59,445 nt of DNA, taken from NCBI GenBank assembly GCA_019114495.1, contig DXFK01000187.1, positions 1 to 59,445 on the forward strand, in the 5' to 3' direction. Under the pieces are notes generated by a model. The model ran no database searches and was not told the DNA's origin. It saw only the letters and a list, made by a program, of their open reading frames with translations. Positions 52,534 to 59,445 of the stretch are shown here, piece by piece. Made by a program: the position numbers and the translations under genes. Each line of letters begins with the position of its first letter. Within the stretch, counting starts at the first letter, position 1. This DNA is from Candidatus Blautia stercoravium. Lineage in GTDB: Bacteria; Bacillota; Clostridia; Lachnospirales; Lachnospiraceae.

Positions 52534-54999
52534 GTGAAAAAAGCAGGGTTTTATATGAAAAAGGGCATGTCTGTGTGGAAAGGCATGTCCAGAAAAAAGA
52601 AAACAGCAGTGGCGATTGTGTCGCTGGCAGGCATATGTGTCATTGGAACAGGCGTGTTTTGGGCGAGAAATAAAATGTCTAAGGGTCAGCCTATGGGAAC
52701 TGCTTTGGTGCAGGAGGCATCGGCAGCATCCGGTGATATATCCAATACCATTACAGGAACAGGCAGTCTGGAAGCGGACGACTCTGACGTTGTGAAAATT
52801 CCTTCCGGCATTACCATAAAGGAGGTGAAAGTAGAAAGCGGCGATTCGGTATCCAAAGGGGATGTGCTGGCTGTGGTGGAGGAAACCTCGGTATTGGGAG
52901 CCATGGAGGCGGTGCAGGAGCAGATAGAAGAGACGGAAGAGCAGATGAACGAATGTAAATCCGATACGGAAACCCAGGAGGTGACGGCCAAGGTCAGTGG
53001 ACGGATAAAGAAGATTTATGTGCAGGCGGGTAGTGATGTGGTACAGAGTATGGTGGACAACGGTGCCTTAATGCTGGTCTCACTGGATGGTAAAATGGCA
53101 GCAGACCTGACGGGCGTATCCGGTTTGGCAGCAGGAGATACACTGACCGTTACCTTGTCAGACGGCACGGTGAAAGAGGGAAGCGTGGAGAGCGTCAGCG
53201 GAGCGGATTGTACAGTGACTTTTTCGGATGACGGCGTGGCATTAGATGACACCGTGACAGCGGCGAAAGCGGACGGGACAAAAATAGGAACGGGAAAGGC
53301 GTACATTCACGAGCAGCTGGAAATTACAGGTACAGGCGGTACGGTCAGCAGTGTTTCAGCAGCGGAAAATCAGGAAGTATCTGCAGGAGATACGCTTCTG
53401 ACGGTAAATACCGGAGAAAAATCTGTAAAATACCGCCAGTTGGCGGCAAAAAGGGAGGCGCTCACCCAGAGTCTTCAGAAGCTGGTGACCATTTCCCAGA
53501 CCGGAACGATTACTGCAGATATAGACGGTACTGTAGGAAGTGTGAATGTTTCTGCAGGAAGCGCGGCGCAGAGCAGTTCTGCCGTATCCTCGGGAACCTC
53601 TTCTTCTGGTTCTTCCGATGCAAAAGCCAGCAGTATGTCTTATACTTCCTCTTCCCCAGAGTCTTCTTTTCTACTGTTGTCTTCCCAGGCTGAGACAGCA
53701 GCGGGAAAAGAAGCTGCATTGGACGACGATACAAATCTCCAGGAGGATACGCAGTCTGATACAGAGCAGGAAGAAGCAGCTCCAGAGAATGAGGAGCAGC
53801 AGACAGATACTTGCCTGCAGTTTGCAATCGGAGAAGGAGCGGAAAGTACAGCAGGGCTGTTGGTCTTAGCCATACCCCAGACAGGCGGAGTTCCTCAGAC
53901 AGAGACAGTTTCTTCGGATGGGGCTTATACGGGAAGCATTGTGTGGAGTCCCCAGGCAGATACCTTTGAGGCAGGAACGGAATATCAGGCACAGATAACT
54001 CTTACAGCAGGGGAAGGGTACTGCTTTGGTGCAGACAGTGTGTCAAAACTGCAAGTTGGAATTTTGTCAGGGCTGACCGTATCAGAGGATGCAAAAACGC
54101 TGGAGTTTTGTGTGACCTTTCCGGCTACTGCGGAAACGAAACCCCAGGAAAATCAGCAGCAGGAAGAAGCAGACCAGAATATTGAGCAGAACGAAAATCA
54201 GAAAGAACAAAATGAAAGCGGACAGGATGAAAACAAGAACCAGGTGTCAGGCAGTGACGGGGAAACTGTTCAGGCAAGTGTTAAAGCAGCCGCTGTAACA
54301 GGCACAAGTACCGGTACGCCGGCCGCTGCAGACACGGAAACCACTGCCCAGCAGACCGGTTCTTCAGACAGCACAGAAGATACGTCGTCTTACAGTACGG
54401 ATGTAACCGCTTTTACCCTGGCTTCTAATGACAGTATGATTCTTTCTGTCAGTGTGGACGAATTGGATATTAATTCTGTGTCAAAAAACCAGGAAGCAGA
54501 AGTGACACTGGACGCATTGGAGAATTCTTCCTTTACGGGAACGGTTACAAAGGTAGGCAGCAGCGCCCAGAGTTCCGGAAGCGGAGTGGCAAAATATACA
54601 GTGGAAATTACCATTCCAAAGGATGAGCAGATGAAAGAAGGAATGAATGCTTCCGCTGTAATTACTGTAGAGGAAAAGGAAGACGTGGTAACCATACCGG
54701 TCAATGCTCTGCAGGAAAAAGGCGATAAAACCTTTGTATATACCCAAAAGGACGATGAGGGCAATCTGTCGGGCGAACAGGAGGTATCCACCGGACTTTC
54801 TGACGGAGATAAGGTAGAAATTACAGACGGACTGTCAGAGGGCGATACGGTTTATTATCAGAAGACAGGCAATACCCAAGGCACAGATTCCAAACAGACA
54901 CCTCAGCAGGGCGGCGGATCCGGCAATATGGAGCAGCCTTTCGGGGGCGGCATGGGTGAAATGCCATCTGGAGGCCGACCTGGTTCAGGAGGGAATTAA
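52534..54999 (+). CDS. HlyD/MacA-type membrane-fusion adaptor with an Ig-like insert
   Basis: An 821-residue adaptor, about twice the usual 400. Membrane anchor at about 26-45 (AVAIVSLAGICVIGTGVFW). Lipoyl/barrel-sandwich segments recur around 85-115 (IKEVKVESGDSVSKGDVLAVV), 145-175 (VSGRIKKIYVQAGSDV) and 260-330. Then a Ser-rich stretch, an acidic Gln/Glu stretch, an immunoglobulin-like piece (VWSPQADTFEAGTEYQAQITL), another Gln/Glu/Asn stretch, and finally the family beta-barrel (SVDELDINSVSKNQEAEV) and membrane-proximal domain (VVTIPVNALQEKGDKTFVY). The end is Gly/Gln-rich. Start is GTG at 52534 behind AGAGGG. It should link the permease to the cell wall side. Confidence 0.86.
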   Translation: MKKAGFYMKKGMSVWKGMSRKKKTAVAIVSLAGICVIGTGVFWARNKMSKGQPMGTALVQEASAASGDISNTITGTGSLEADDSDVVKIPSGITIKEVKVESGDSVSKGDVLAVVEETSVLGAMEAVQEQIEETEEQMNECKSDTETQEVTAKVSGRIKKIYVQAGSDVVQSMVDNGALMLVSLDGKMAADLTGVSGLAAGDTLTVTLSDGTVKEGSVESVSGADCTVTFSDDGVALDDTVTAAKADGTKIGTGKAYIHEQLEITGTGGTVSSVSAAENQEVSAGDTLLTVNTGEKSVKYRQLAAKREALTQSLQKLVTISQTGTITADIDGTVGSVNVSAGSAAQSSSAVSSGTSSSGSSDAKASSMSYTSSSPESSFLLLSSQAETAAGKEAALDDDTNLQEDTQSDTEQEEAAPENEEQQTDTCLQFAIGEGAESTAGLLVLAIPQTGGVPQTETVSSDGAYTGSIVWSPQADTFEAGTEYQAQITLTAGEGYCFGADSVSKLQVGILSGLTVSEDAKTLEFCVTFPATAETKPQENQQQEEADQNIEQNENQKEQNESGQDENKNQVSGSDGETVQASVKAAAVTGTSTGTPAAADTETTAQQTGSSDSTEDTSSYSTDVTAFTLASNDSMILSVSVDELDINSVSKNQEAEVTLDALENSSFTGTVTKVGSSAQSSGSGVAKYTVEITIPKDEQMKEGMNASAVITVEEKEDVVTIPVNALQEKGDKTFVYTQKDDEGNLSGEQEVSTGLSDGDKVEITDGLSEGDTVYYQKTGNTQGTDSKQTPQQGGGSGNMEQPFGGGMGEMPSGGRPGSGGN

Positions 55000-55000
55000 G

Positions 55001-56218
55001 ATGGGAATACAAACTTGGAAAATGGCATGGAGTGCGGTAAACGCCAATAAAATGCGGACTTTTCTTACAATGCTGGGAATTATTATAGGTGTTTCTTCGC
55101 TGATTGTTCTGGTATCCATTGCGGACGGGGCTTCTTCTTCTGTGGCCGGGCAGATTTCCTCCATGGGTTCGGATTATCTTACCGTACAAATCAGTGATGA
55201 TAAGGAAAATCCCCTGCGGCTTTCAGAATTCAGCCAGTTATTGAAGGACGAAGCCATAGAAGACGCAGCGCCTTTTGCACAAACCAGCGTTACAGGAAAA
55301 TCCGGCTATACGGAGGGAACGGTGACTTTGTACGGTACAACAGGAAGTTATTTTCGTATTATGGATATGGAACTGAAAACTGGGAGAGAATTAAAGCAGA
55401 CGGATGTGGATAACCATTCTTATGTTATCGTCATTACAGAAGATACTGCCATTGAATTTTTCGGTCATACGGACGTAGAGGGCGAAACCATTAGTCTGAA
55501 TGGGAACCGCTTTCAGGTGGCAGGAGTGCTTTCCGACAGCAGCAGTCTGGAGAACTCTGCGGCAGCGGTTTCTTCGGAAGATGAAGATTCTGCGCAGACC
55601 ACGGTATTGGAAGGATATATTCCGTATTCTACTTTGACCAGAATTACGGACAACATTCTGGACATTACCCGGTTTTATGTTTCATCTCCGGATGAGGATA
55701 CCATGGACAGAACGGAACGGGCGGTAGAACAGATTATGCTGAACAGGCTGGACAATGATGAAGACGCCTTTTCTATACAGAGCCAGTCTGAAGTAATGGA
55801 AACCATGCAGGAGGTGGACAATACCATGTCTCTGATGATGGGAGGAATCGCAGCAATTTCCCTTCTGGTAGGCGGAATCGGCATTATGAACATTATGCTG
55901 GTTTCAGTCACGGAGCGGACCCGGGAAATCGGAATCCGAAAGGCCATTGGCGCAGGCAGAAGCAGTATTATGCTGCAGTTCCTCATGGAGTCAGTCATTG
56001 TCAGCATGGCGGGCTGCTTTGCAGGCATTGGATTTTCCTGGATTCTGTTGAAAATTATCGGGAAATTTATGAATGGAAATATGACCTTTACCATGAATCT
56101 GCAGATTGTGTGGATTGCAGTTGCATTTTCTGGATTTATCGGGATTGTTTTTGGCCTGTATCCGGCAAATAAAGCAGCGAGGAAAAAGCCCATTGAGGCT
56201 TTGCGGTATTCCGGATAA
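55001..56218 (+). CDS. MacB/FtsX-type ABC transporter permease
   Basis: A 405-residue permease. One membrane helix near the N-terminus (FLTMLGIIIGVSSLIVLVSIA), a large extracytoplasmic MacB-type domain (about 45-275), then three helices at the C-terminal end with GGIGIMNIMLVSVTERTREIGIRKAIGA, the FtsX-domain signature, and the ending YPANKAARKKPIEALRYSG. The frame is open from 54956, but ATG 55001 has AGGAGGG eight bases upstream and begins two bases after the adaptor stop. MacB-like systems need an ATPase, normally encoded between adaptor and permease; none is here. Confidence 0.93.
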   Translation: MGIQTWKMAWSAVNANKMRTFLTMLGIIIGVSSLIVLVSIADGASSSVAGQISSMGSDYLTVQISDDKENPLRLSEFSQLLKDEAIEDAAPFAQTSVTGKSGYTEGTVTLYGTTGSYFRIMDMELKTGRELKQTDVDNHSYVIVITEDTAIEFFGHTDVEGETISLNGNRFQVAGVLSDSSSLENSAAAVSSEDEDSAQTTVLEGYIPYSTLTRITDNILDITRFYVSSPDEDTMDRTERAVEQIMLNRLDNDEDAFSIQSQSEVMETMQEVDNTMSLMMGGIAAISLLVGGIGIMNIMLVSVTERTREIGIRKAIGAGRSSIMLQFLMESVIVSMAGCFAGIGFSWILLKIIGKFMNGNMTFTMNLQIVWIAVAFSGFIGIVFGLYPANKAARKKPIEALRYSG

Positions 56219-56296
56219 AAGAAAAGTAAAATTAGCAGGAAATCTTTCTCCTTCTATGTTACAATAAAACCATATTAATTATAGAAGGAGAAGATT

Positions 56297-57667
56297 ATGC
56301 AAAACGATGATAAAGTGATTTTATTTGAGCAGACCCCCATACCAAGAGCTGTGGCAAAGCTGGCTGTTCCCACCATTTTAAGCTCTCTGGTTATGGTTAT
56401 TTATAATCTGGCGGATACATATTTCGTAGGTATGTGCAATGACGCCATAGAAAATGCTGCAGTTACTCTGGCAGCTCCGGTTCTGCTGGCATTTAATGCG
56501 GTCAACAATTTGTTTGGGGTGGGAAGTTCCAGCATGATGAGCCGCGCAATGGGAACAAAAGACTATGATACCGTGTACAAGAGTTCAGCCTTTGGTTTTT
56601 ACTGCGCGCTTTTCAGCGGGGTTTTGTTTGCTGCCCTTTGCGGGATTTTTCAGAATCCTCTTCTGCGGCTTTTGGGAGCGGATATCAACACCATGGCAGC
56701 TACAGCAGGATATGTAAAATGGACGGTGATCTTCGGTGCGATTCCCGCTATTTTAAATGTAGTGATGGCTTATCTGGTACGGGCGGAGGGCTCGGCGCTT
56801 CATGCCAGTCTGGGAACCATGAGCGGTTGTTTCCTCAATATTTTGCTGGACCCGGTGTTTATTTTGCCCTGGGGTCTGGATATGGGGGCAGAAGGAGCGG
56901 GTCTTGCTACTTTTCTGTCAAACTGCGTGGCCTGTCTGTACTTTTTTGTGCTTCTTTGGAAGAAGAGAGGGCATACCTTTGTGTGTATTCATCCCCGGAA
57001 GTTTTCTCTGGAAAAAAGAATTGTCTGGGGTATTTGCAATGTGGGAATTCCGGCGTCTATTCAGAATCTGCTGAATGTGACGGGGATGACTATTTTGAAT
57101 AATTTTACTTCTTCTTTTGGCGCTGACGCAGTGGCGGCTATGGGAATTACGCAGAAAATCAATATGGTTCCCATGAATGTTGCCATGGGGCTTTCCCAGG
57201 GAATTATGCCGCTTATCAGTTATAACTATTCCAGCAGAAATCATAAGCGTATGAAAGGCACTCTGGTATTTGCGGTAAAAGCCAGCCTGGGATTTATTGC
57301 CGTAGTGGCTGTGGGCTATTTTGTGGGTGCCGCGCAGTTGACCCAGCTTTTCATGGATAACGAGACGATTGTAGCTTACGGAACAAAATTCCTTCGGGGC
57401 TTTTGTCTGGGTCTGCCGTTTTTGTGCATGGATTTTATTGCTGTAGGTGTATTCCAGGCAGTGGGAATGGGCAGAGAAGCCTTGCTTTTTGCCATTATGA
57501 GAAAGATTGTTCTGGAAATTCCGGCGCTTTATATCTTGAACTTCCTGTTTCCGCTTTATGGTCTTGCTTATGCGCAGCTTACTGCGGAGGTAGTGTTGTC
57601 TGTGGCGGCCGTGTTGGTATTGGCGGGGTTGTTTAAGAGAATTAGTAAGGAAAATAGTATTTCCTAA
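56297..57667 (+). CDS. MATE-family efflux transporter
   Basis: A 456-residue protein with about twelve helices in two halves. The first half begins PIPRAVAKLAVPTILSSLVMVIYNLADTYFVG, the MATE start, and includes GVGSSSMMSRAMG; the second half includes GIPASIQNLLNVTGMTILN and MGLSQGIMPLISYNY. It belongs to the DinF/NorM-like branch common in Clostridia and exchanges Na+ or H+ for a drug-like molecule; substrate unknown. AGAAGGAGA precedes the ATG. A possible -10 TACAAT lies at 56260-56265. It is separate from the permease gene by 78 bases. Confidence 0.93.
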   Translation: MQNDDKVILFEQTPIPRAVAKLAVPTILSSLVMVIYNLADTYFVGMCNDAIENAAVTLAAPVLLAFNAVNNLFGVGSSSMMSRAMGTKDYDTVYKSSAFGFYCALFSGVLFAALCGIFQNPLLRLLGADINTMAATAGYVKWTVIFGAIPAILNVVMAYLVRAEGSALHASLGTMSGCFLNILLDPVFILPWGLDMGAEGAGLATFLSNCVACLYFFVLLWKKRGHTFVCIHPRKFSLEKRIVWGICNVGIPASIQNLLNVTGMTILNNFTSSFGADAVAAMGITQKINMVPMNVAMGLSQGIMPLISYNYSSRNHKRMKGTLVFAVKASLGFIAVVAVGYFVGAAQLTQLFMDNETIVAYGTKFLRGFCLGLPFLCMDFIAVGVFQAVGMGREALLFAIMRKIVLEIPALYILNFLFPLYGLAYAQLTAEVVLSVAAVLVLAGLFKRISKENSIS

Positions 57668-57676
57668 GAAGTTGTA

Positions 57677-57706
57677 TTGACTTTTAGGTTTATTTCATAT
57701 CATAAT
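57677..57706 (+). promoter_or_regulatory. Candidate promoter of the Rpn-type gene
   Basis: TTGACT (57677-57682), 18 bases, CATAAT (57701-57706). It starts ten bases after the MATE stop and would give a leader of about 230 bases before the Rpn ATG. Confidence 0.5.
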
Positions 57707-57844
57707 AACTTCATGCATAAATAACAACGCTGAGCGTATTTAAATATAGTAAATAACATAAAGAGTATGATAAATAGGAACATGTGATGTATAACGAAAA
57801 GATTTCATGGGGTCAATGCTTTTATTCACAGAAAACAGGAACAA

Positions 57845-57930
57845 ATGCGGAGAGGTGGCACAAAGATGTGCGGGAAGGGACGGGCATGGTCTGGGTGTCT
57901 GTCCGGGAAACCTCCTGCGAAAGAAAGAGG
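57845..57930 (+). ncRNA. Possible structured leader before the Rpn-type gene
   Basis: GC-rich island in an AT-rich leader with several nested complements: GCACAAAGATGTGC (57858-57871) folds on itself, GGACGG (57877-57882) pairs with CTGTCC (57900-57905) allowing one G-T pair, and GCGGAGAGGT (57847-57856) can pair in part with ACCTCCTGC (57910-57918). No known riboswitch motif is recognised. Unproven. Confidence 0.3.
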
Positions 57931-57943
57931 GGGTATTTATCTT

Positions 57944-58848
57944 ATGGAACAAGAGAAACGATTCCGAACAGAACGTATAAGGCTAGGGTATTCGCCATGC
58001 TGTTTCAGGATAAAGAGCATTTGCTGGAACTTTATAATGCAGTCAGCGGGGAACATTACACAGACACGGAAATGCTGGAGATTAATACACTGGAGAACGC
58101 CATTTACATGGCAATGAAAAACCACCTTTCTTTTATCATAGACGCTTGGTTGTCTTTGTATGAGCACCAGTCCACTTACAGTCCGAATCTGCCCTTCCGG
58201 TTTCTGCTGTATATTGCGAATCTGTTTTCGTCTATGACAAAGGATTCCAATTTATATGGAACAAAGTCTATAGAACTGCCGTCACCGCGTTTTATAGTGT
58301 TTTACAATGGTCTGGAGGAACAGCCGGACAGGAAAATTTTAAGACTGTCTGATTTGTATACTATAAAAGAAGAGTGCCGTCTGAAAGTAAAGGCAGTTAT
58401 GCTGAACGTCAACAGCGGGCACAACAAAGAGCTGATGAAAATGAGCCATACCTTGTGGGAATACGCGGAATATACGGCGAGAGTGAGAAAATATGCGGAG
58501 GAAATGGAACTTTCCGAGGCAGTAGAGAGGGCTATAGAAGAGTGTATAAAGGAAGGGATATTGAAACAATTTCTGGAGAAGAATCGAGCGGAGGCAAAGA
58601 GCATGAGTATATTTGAGTATGACCAGGAAAAGCATATGAGGCAGGAGAGGGAAGAGGCCTGGGAAGAAGGGAATAGAGAAGGATTGACAGAAGGACTTGC
58701 AAAGGGGAGAAGAAATATGCTCTGTGACCAGATACAAAAAAAGATACAAAAGGGAAAAAGTGTAGCAGAAATCGCAGAGGAATTAGAAGAGTCCGAAGAA
58801 GTTATAGAAGAGATTTTACAAGATTTAAACAGCTCCCTATCTGAATAA
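57944..58848 (+). pseudogene. Rpn-family PD-(D/E)XK nuclease/transposase-like gene with one missing base
   Basis: The natural start is ATG 57944 (MEQEKRF), but after seven codons the frame is lost; the rest, from NRTYKARVFAMLFQDKEHLL to the stop at 58848, is one base off. A C added near 57964-57966 (TTCCCGAAC) restores MEQEKRFPNRTYKARVF. The body is a full Rpn (PDDEXK) protein: EINTLENAIYMAMKN, FIIDAWLSLYEHQSTYSPN with the D-x(n)-E-x-Q core, and a Glu/Lys-rich helical C-terminus with EEAWEEGNREGLTEGL. Two usual family residues look changed (ND to NH, DAR to DAW). A read starting in-frame further upstream gives a false N-terminus. Rpn proteins are recombination-promoting nucleases, often in many copies. 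Confidence 0.8.
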
Positions 58849-58857
58849 AACAGAGGA

Positions 58858-58895
58858 AAAGAAGAAGTTTGTGTTTGAAATACAGCTTCTTCTTT
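58858..58895 (+). terminator. Terminator after the Rpn-type gene
   Basis: AAAGAAGAAG (58858-58867) pairs with CTTCTTCTTT (58886-58895) around an 18-base loop. It ends in TTT and separates the Rpn gene from the Cas6 gene. Confidence 0.7.
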
Positions 58896-59001
58896 ACTTG
58901 AACTCATAAATCATACCCTGACTTTTATTATAGAACCTAATAGAGTAAATAAGTGTTTGATATCAATATAAAAATCAATAGTAAATAAAATAAAAAAAGT
59001 A

Positions 59002-59030
59002 TTGATAAAAGATAAGAAAAGAGGTATATT
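59002..59030 (+). promoter_or_regulatory. Sigma-A promoter of the Cas6 gene
   Basis: TTGATA (59002-59007), 17 bases, TATATT (59025-59030), 63 bases before the ATG at 59094. The rest of 58896-59093 is very AT-rich and shows no CRISPR repeat or gene. Confidence 0.65.
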
Positions 59031-59093
59031 TATTATAACGAGTACAGAGAACGGATTCAAAAACATATACGGTTAAACAAAAGGAGGAGAAGA

Positions 59094-59445
59094 ATGAACG
59101 TATTCGAGATAAGAATTAAAATTTTTTTGCTTCAGGATATTCCGGTACATCAGGCACAGACAAAAATAGCCGCTTTTCTTGACAAGGGTTTTTTAGAAGA
59201 GGAAGAACTGGCAAGATTTCATGAAGAAAACCGATATAAAGGCTATAGTCATGATCTTTTCTATCCAGTCGAAAAAGACAAGATATATAAGAAAGGGAAG
59301 ATATATACCATAACAGTCCGGACTATTGATAAAAATCTTGCCCGCTATTTTAGTGAAACTTGTGTAAATATTTATACGGAGGAGATGAAAGGGCTGACGG
59401 CTGAAATAAGGATGATTCCACAAAAACATATAGAGTGTCTCTATA
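59094..59445 (+). CDS. cas6: CRISPR-associated endoribonuclease Cas6, 3' truncated by window edge
   Basis: The first 117 residues of a protein starting MNVFEIRIKIFLLQDIPVHQ. The pattern of a beta strand with IKIFLL, 'AFLDKG', 'FHEENRYKGY', 'YPVEKDKIYKKGKIYTITVRTID' (split here) and 'KGLTAEIRMIPQKHIE' agrees with Clostridia Cas6 proteins as I know them, which cut pre-crRNA at repeats. The catalytic histidine and glycine-rich loop of the second RAMP half would lie beyond the window. AAAGGAGGAG stands eight bases before the ATG. As it is the first gene after a promoter, the rest of a CRISPR-Cas locus probably follows to the right; type (I-B or III) cannot be told. Confidence 0.78.
   Translation, partial: MNVFEIRIKIFLLQDIPVHQAQTKIAAFLDKGFLEEEELARFHEENRYKGYSHDLFYPVEKDKIYKKGKIYTITVRTIDKNLARYFSETCVNIYTEEMKGLTAEIRMIPQKHIECLY

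Noticed and set aside
57784-57966. In-frame ATG at 57784 as the real start of the Rpn protein
   Set aside because: The encoded first 60 residues are unlike the family; the family start lies at 57944 in another frame.
58849-59093. Possible CRISPR array before cas6
   Set aside because: The region is AT-rich with no regularly spaced direct repeats; only a terminator and a promoter are visible.

Overview
The window reads as a chromosome segment of a motile, anaerobic, gut-type Firmicute, most likely a Lachnospiraceae member. The grounds are flagellar and chemotaxis genes, a T-box-controlled isoleucyl-tRNA synthetase of the long type, cytoplasmic glycosidase clusters with AraC-type regulators, and a Clostridia-style Cas6. 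This is inference from gene content; no marker gene that fixes the genus was found.

Layout. (1) 1-8.7 kb, motility: fliD (5' end outside the window), fliS, a small FliT-position gene, a frameshifted FtsE-like ATPase, a nucleotidyltransferase-like gene behind a sigma-28-like promoter, and two chemoreceptors, the second carrying a C-terminal bacteriohemerythrin. (2) 8.8-19.9 kb, L-rhamnose: a divergent AraC regulator, rhaB-rhaA-rhaD, then a GH78 rhamnosidase, a GDSL/SGNH esterase, a double GH43 protein and a second AraC regulator. (3) 20-27 kb, an L-fucose-like module: an MFS transporter, then zinc alcohol dehydrogenase, aldo/keto reductase, FucU mutarotase, Gfo/Idh oxidoreductase and GH29 fucosidase. 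The transporter/AraC intergenic region and the dehydrogenase promoter share an almost identical 46-bp bipartite element. (4) 27-41 kb, a second glycan block: GPH-family sugar transporter, carboxylesterase, AraC regulator, GH2, ArsR-type regulator with a large C-terminal domain, GH2, GH38, and a small membrane protein. Transposase and GNAT remnants lie on its left, and a conjugative-element fragment joined to a GH3 remnant on its right. (5) 41.7-44.2 kb: a second GH78 and an IS3-like remnant. (6) 44.3-50.4 kb, housekeeping: T-box leader, ileS, glycogen phosphorylase. (7) 50.4-57.7 kb, envelope and export: a beta-helix-like lipoprotein, an HlyD-type adaptor, a MacB-type permease without its ATPase, and a MATE transporter. 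(8) 57.7 kb to the end: an Rpn/PD-(D/E)XK gene broken by one base, then the start of a Cas6 gene cut by the window edge.

How the genes fit together. None of the glycosidases shows a signal peptide and there is no ABC solute-binding protein, so the picture is uptake of small glycosides by MFS/GPH carriers and hydrolysis in the cytoplasm to rhamnose, fucose, arabinose/xylose, galactose-type and mannose residues. Rhamnose goes through RhaA/B/D to dihydroxyacetone phosphate and lactaldehyde. For fucose the window has a mutarotase and three oxidoreductases but no FucI, FucK or FucA, so the route is open.

The main points of interest are the shared bipartite operator, the kinase-less fucose-like operon, the ArsR fusion regulator with three matching palindromes, the hemerythrin chemoreceptor, the mobile-element scars around the glycan modules, and three genes each broken by a single missing base (either recent decay or base-calling error). 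No rRNA, tRNA or CRISPR array was seen.
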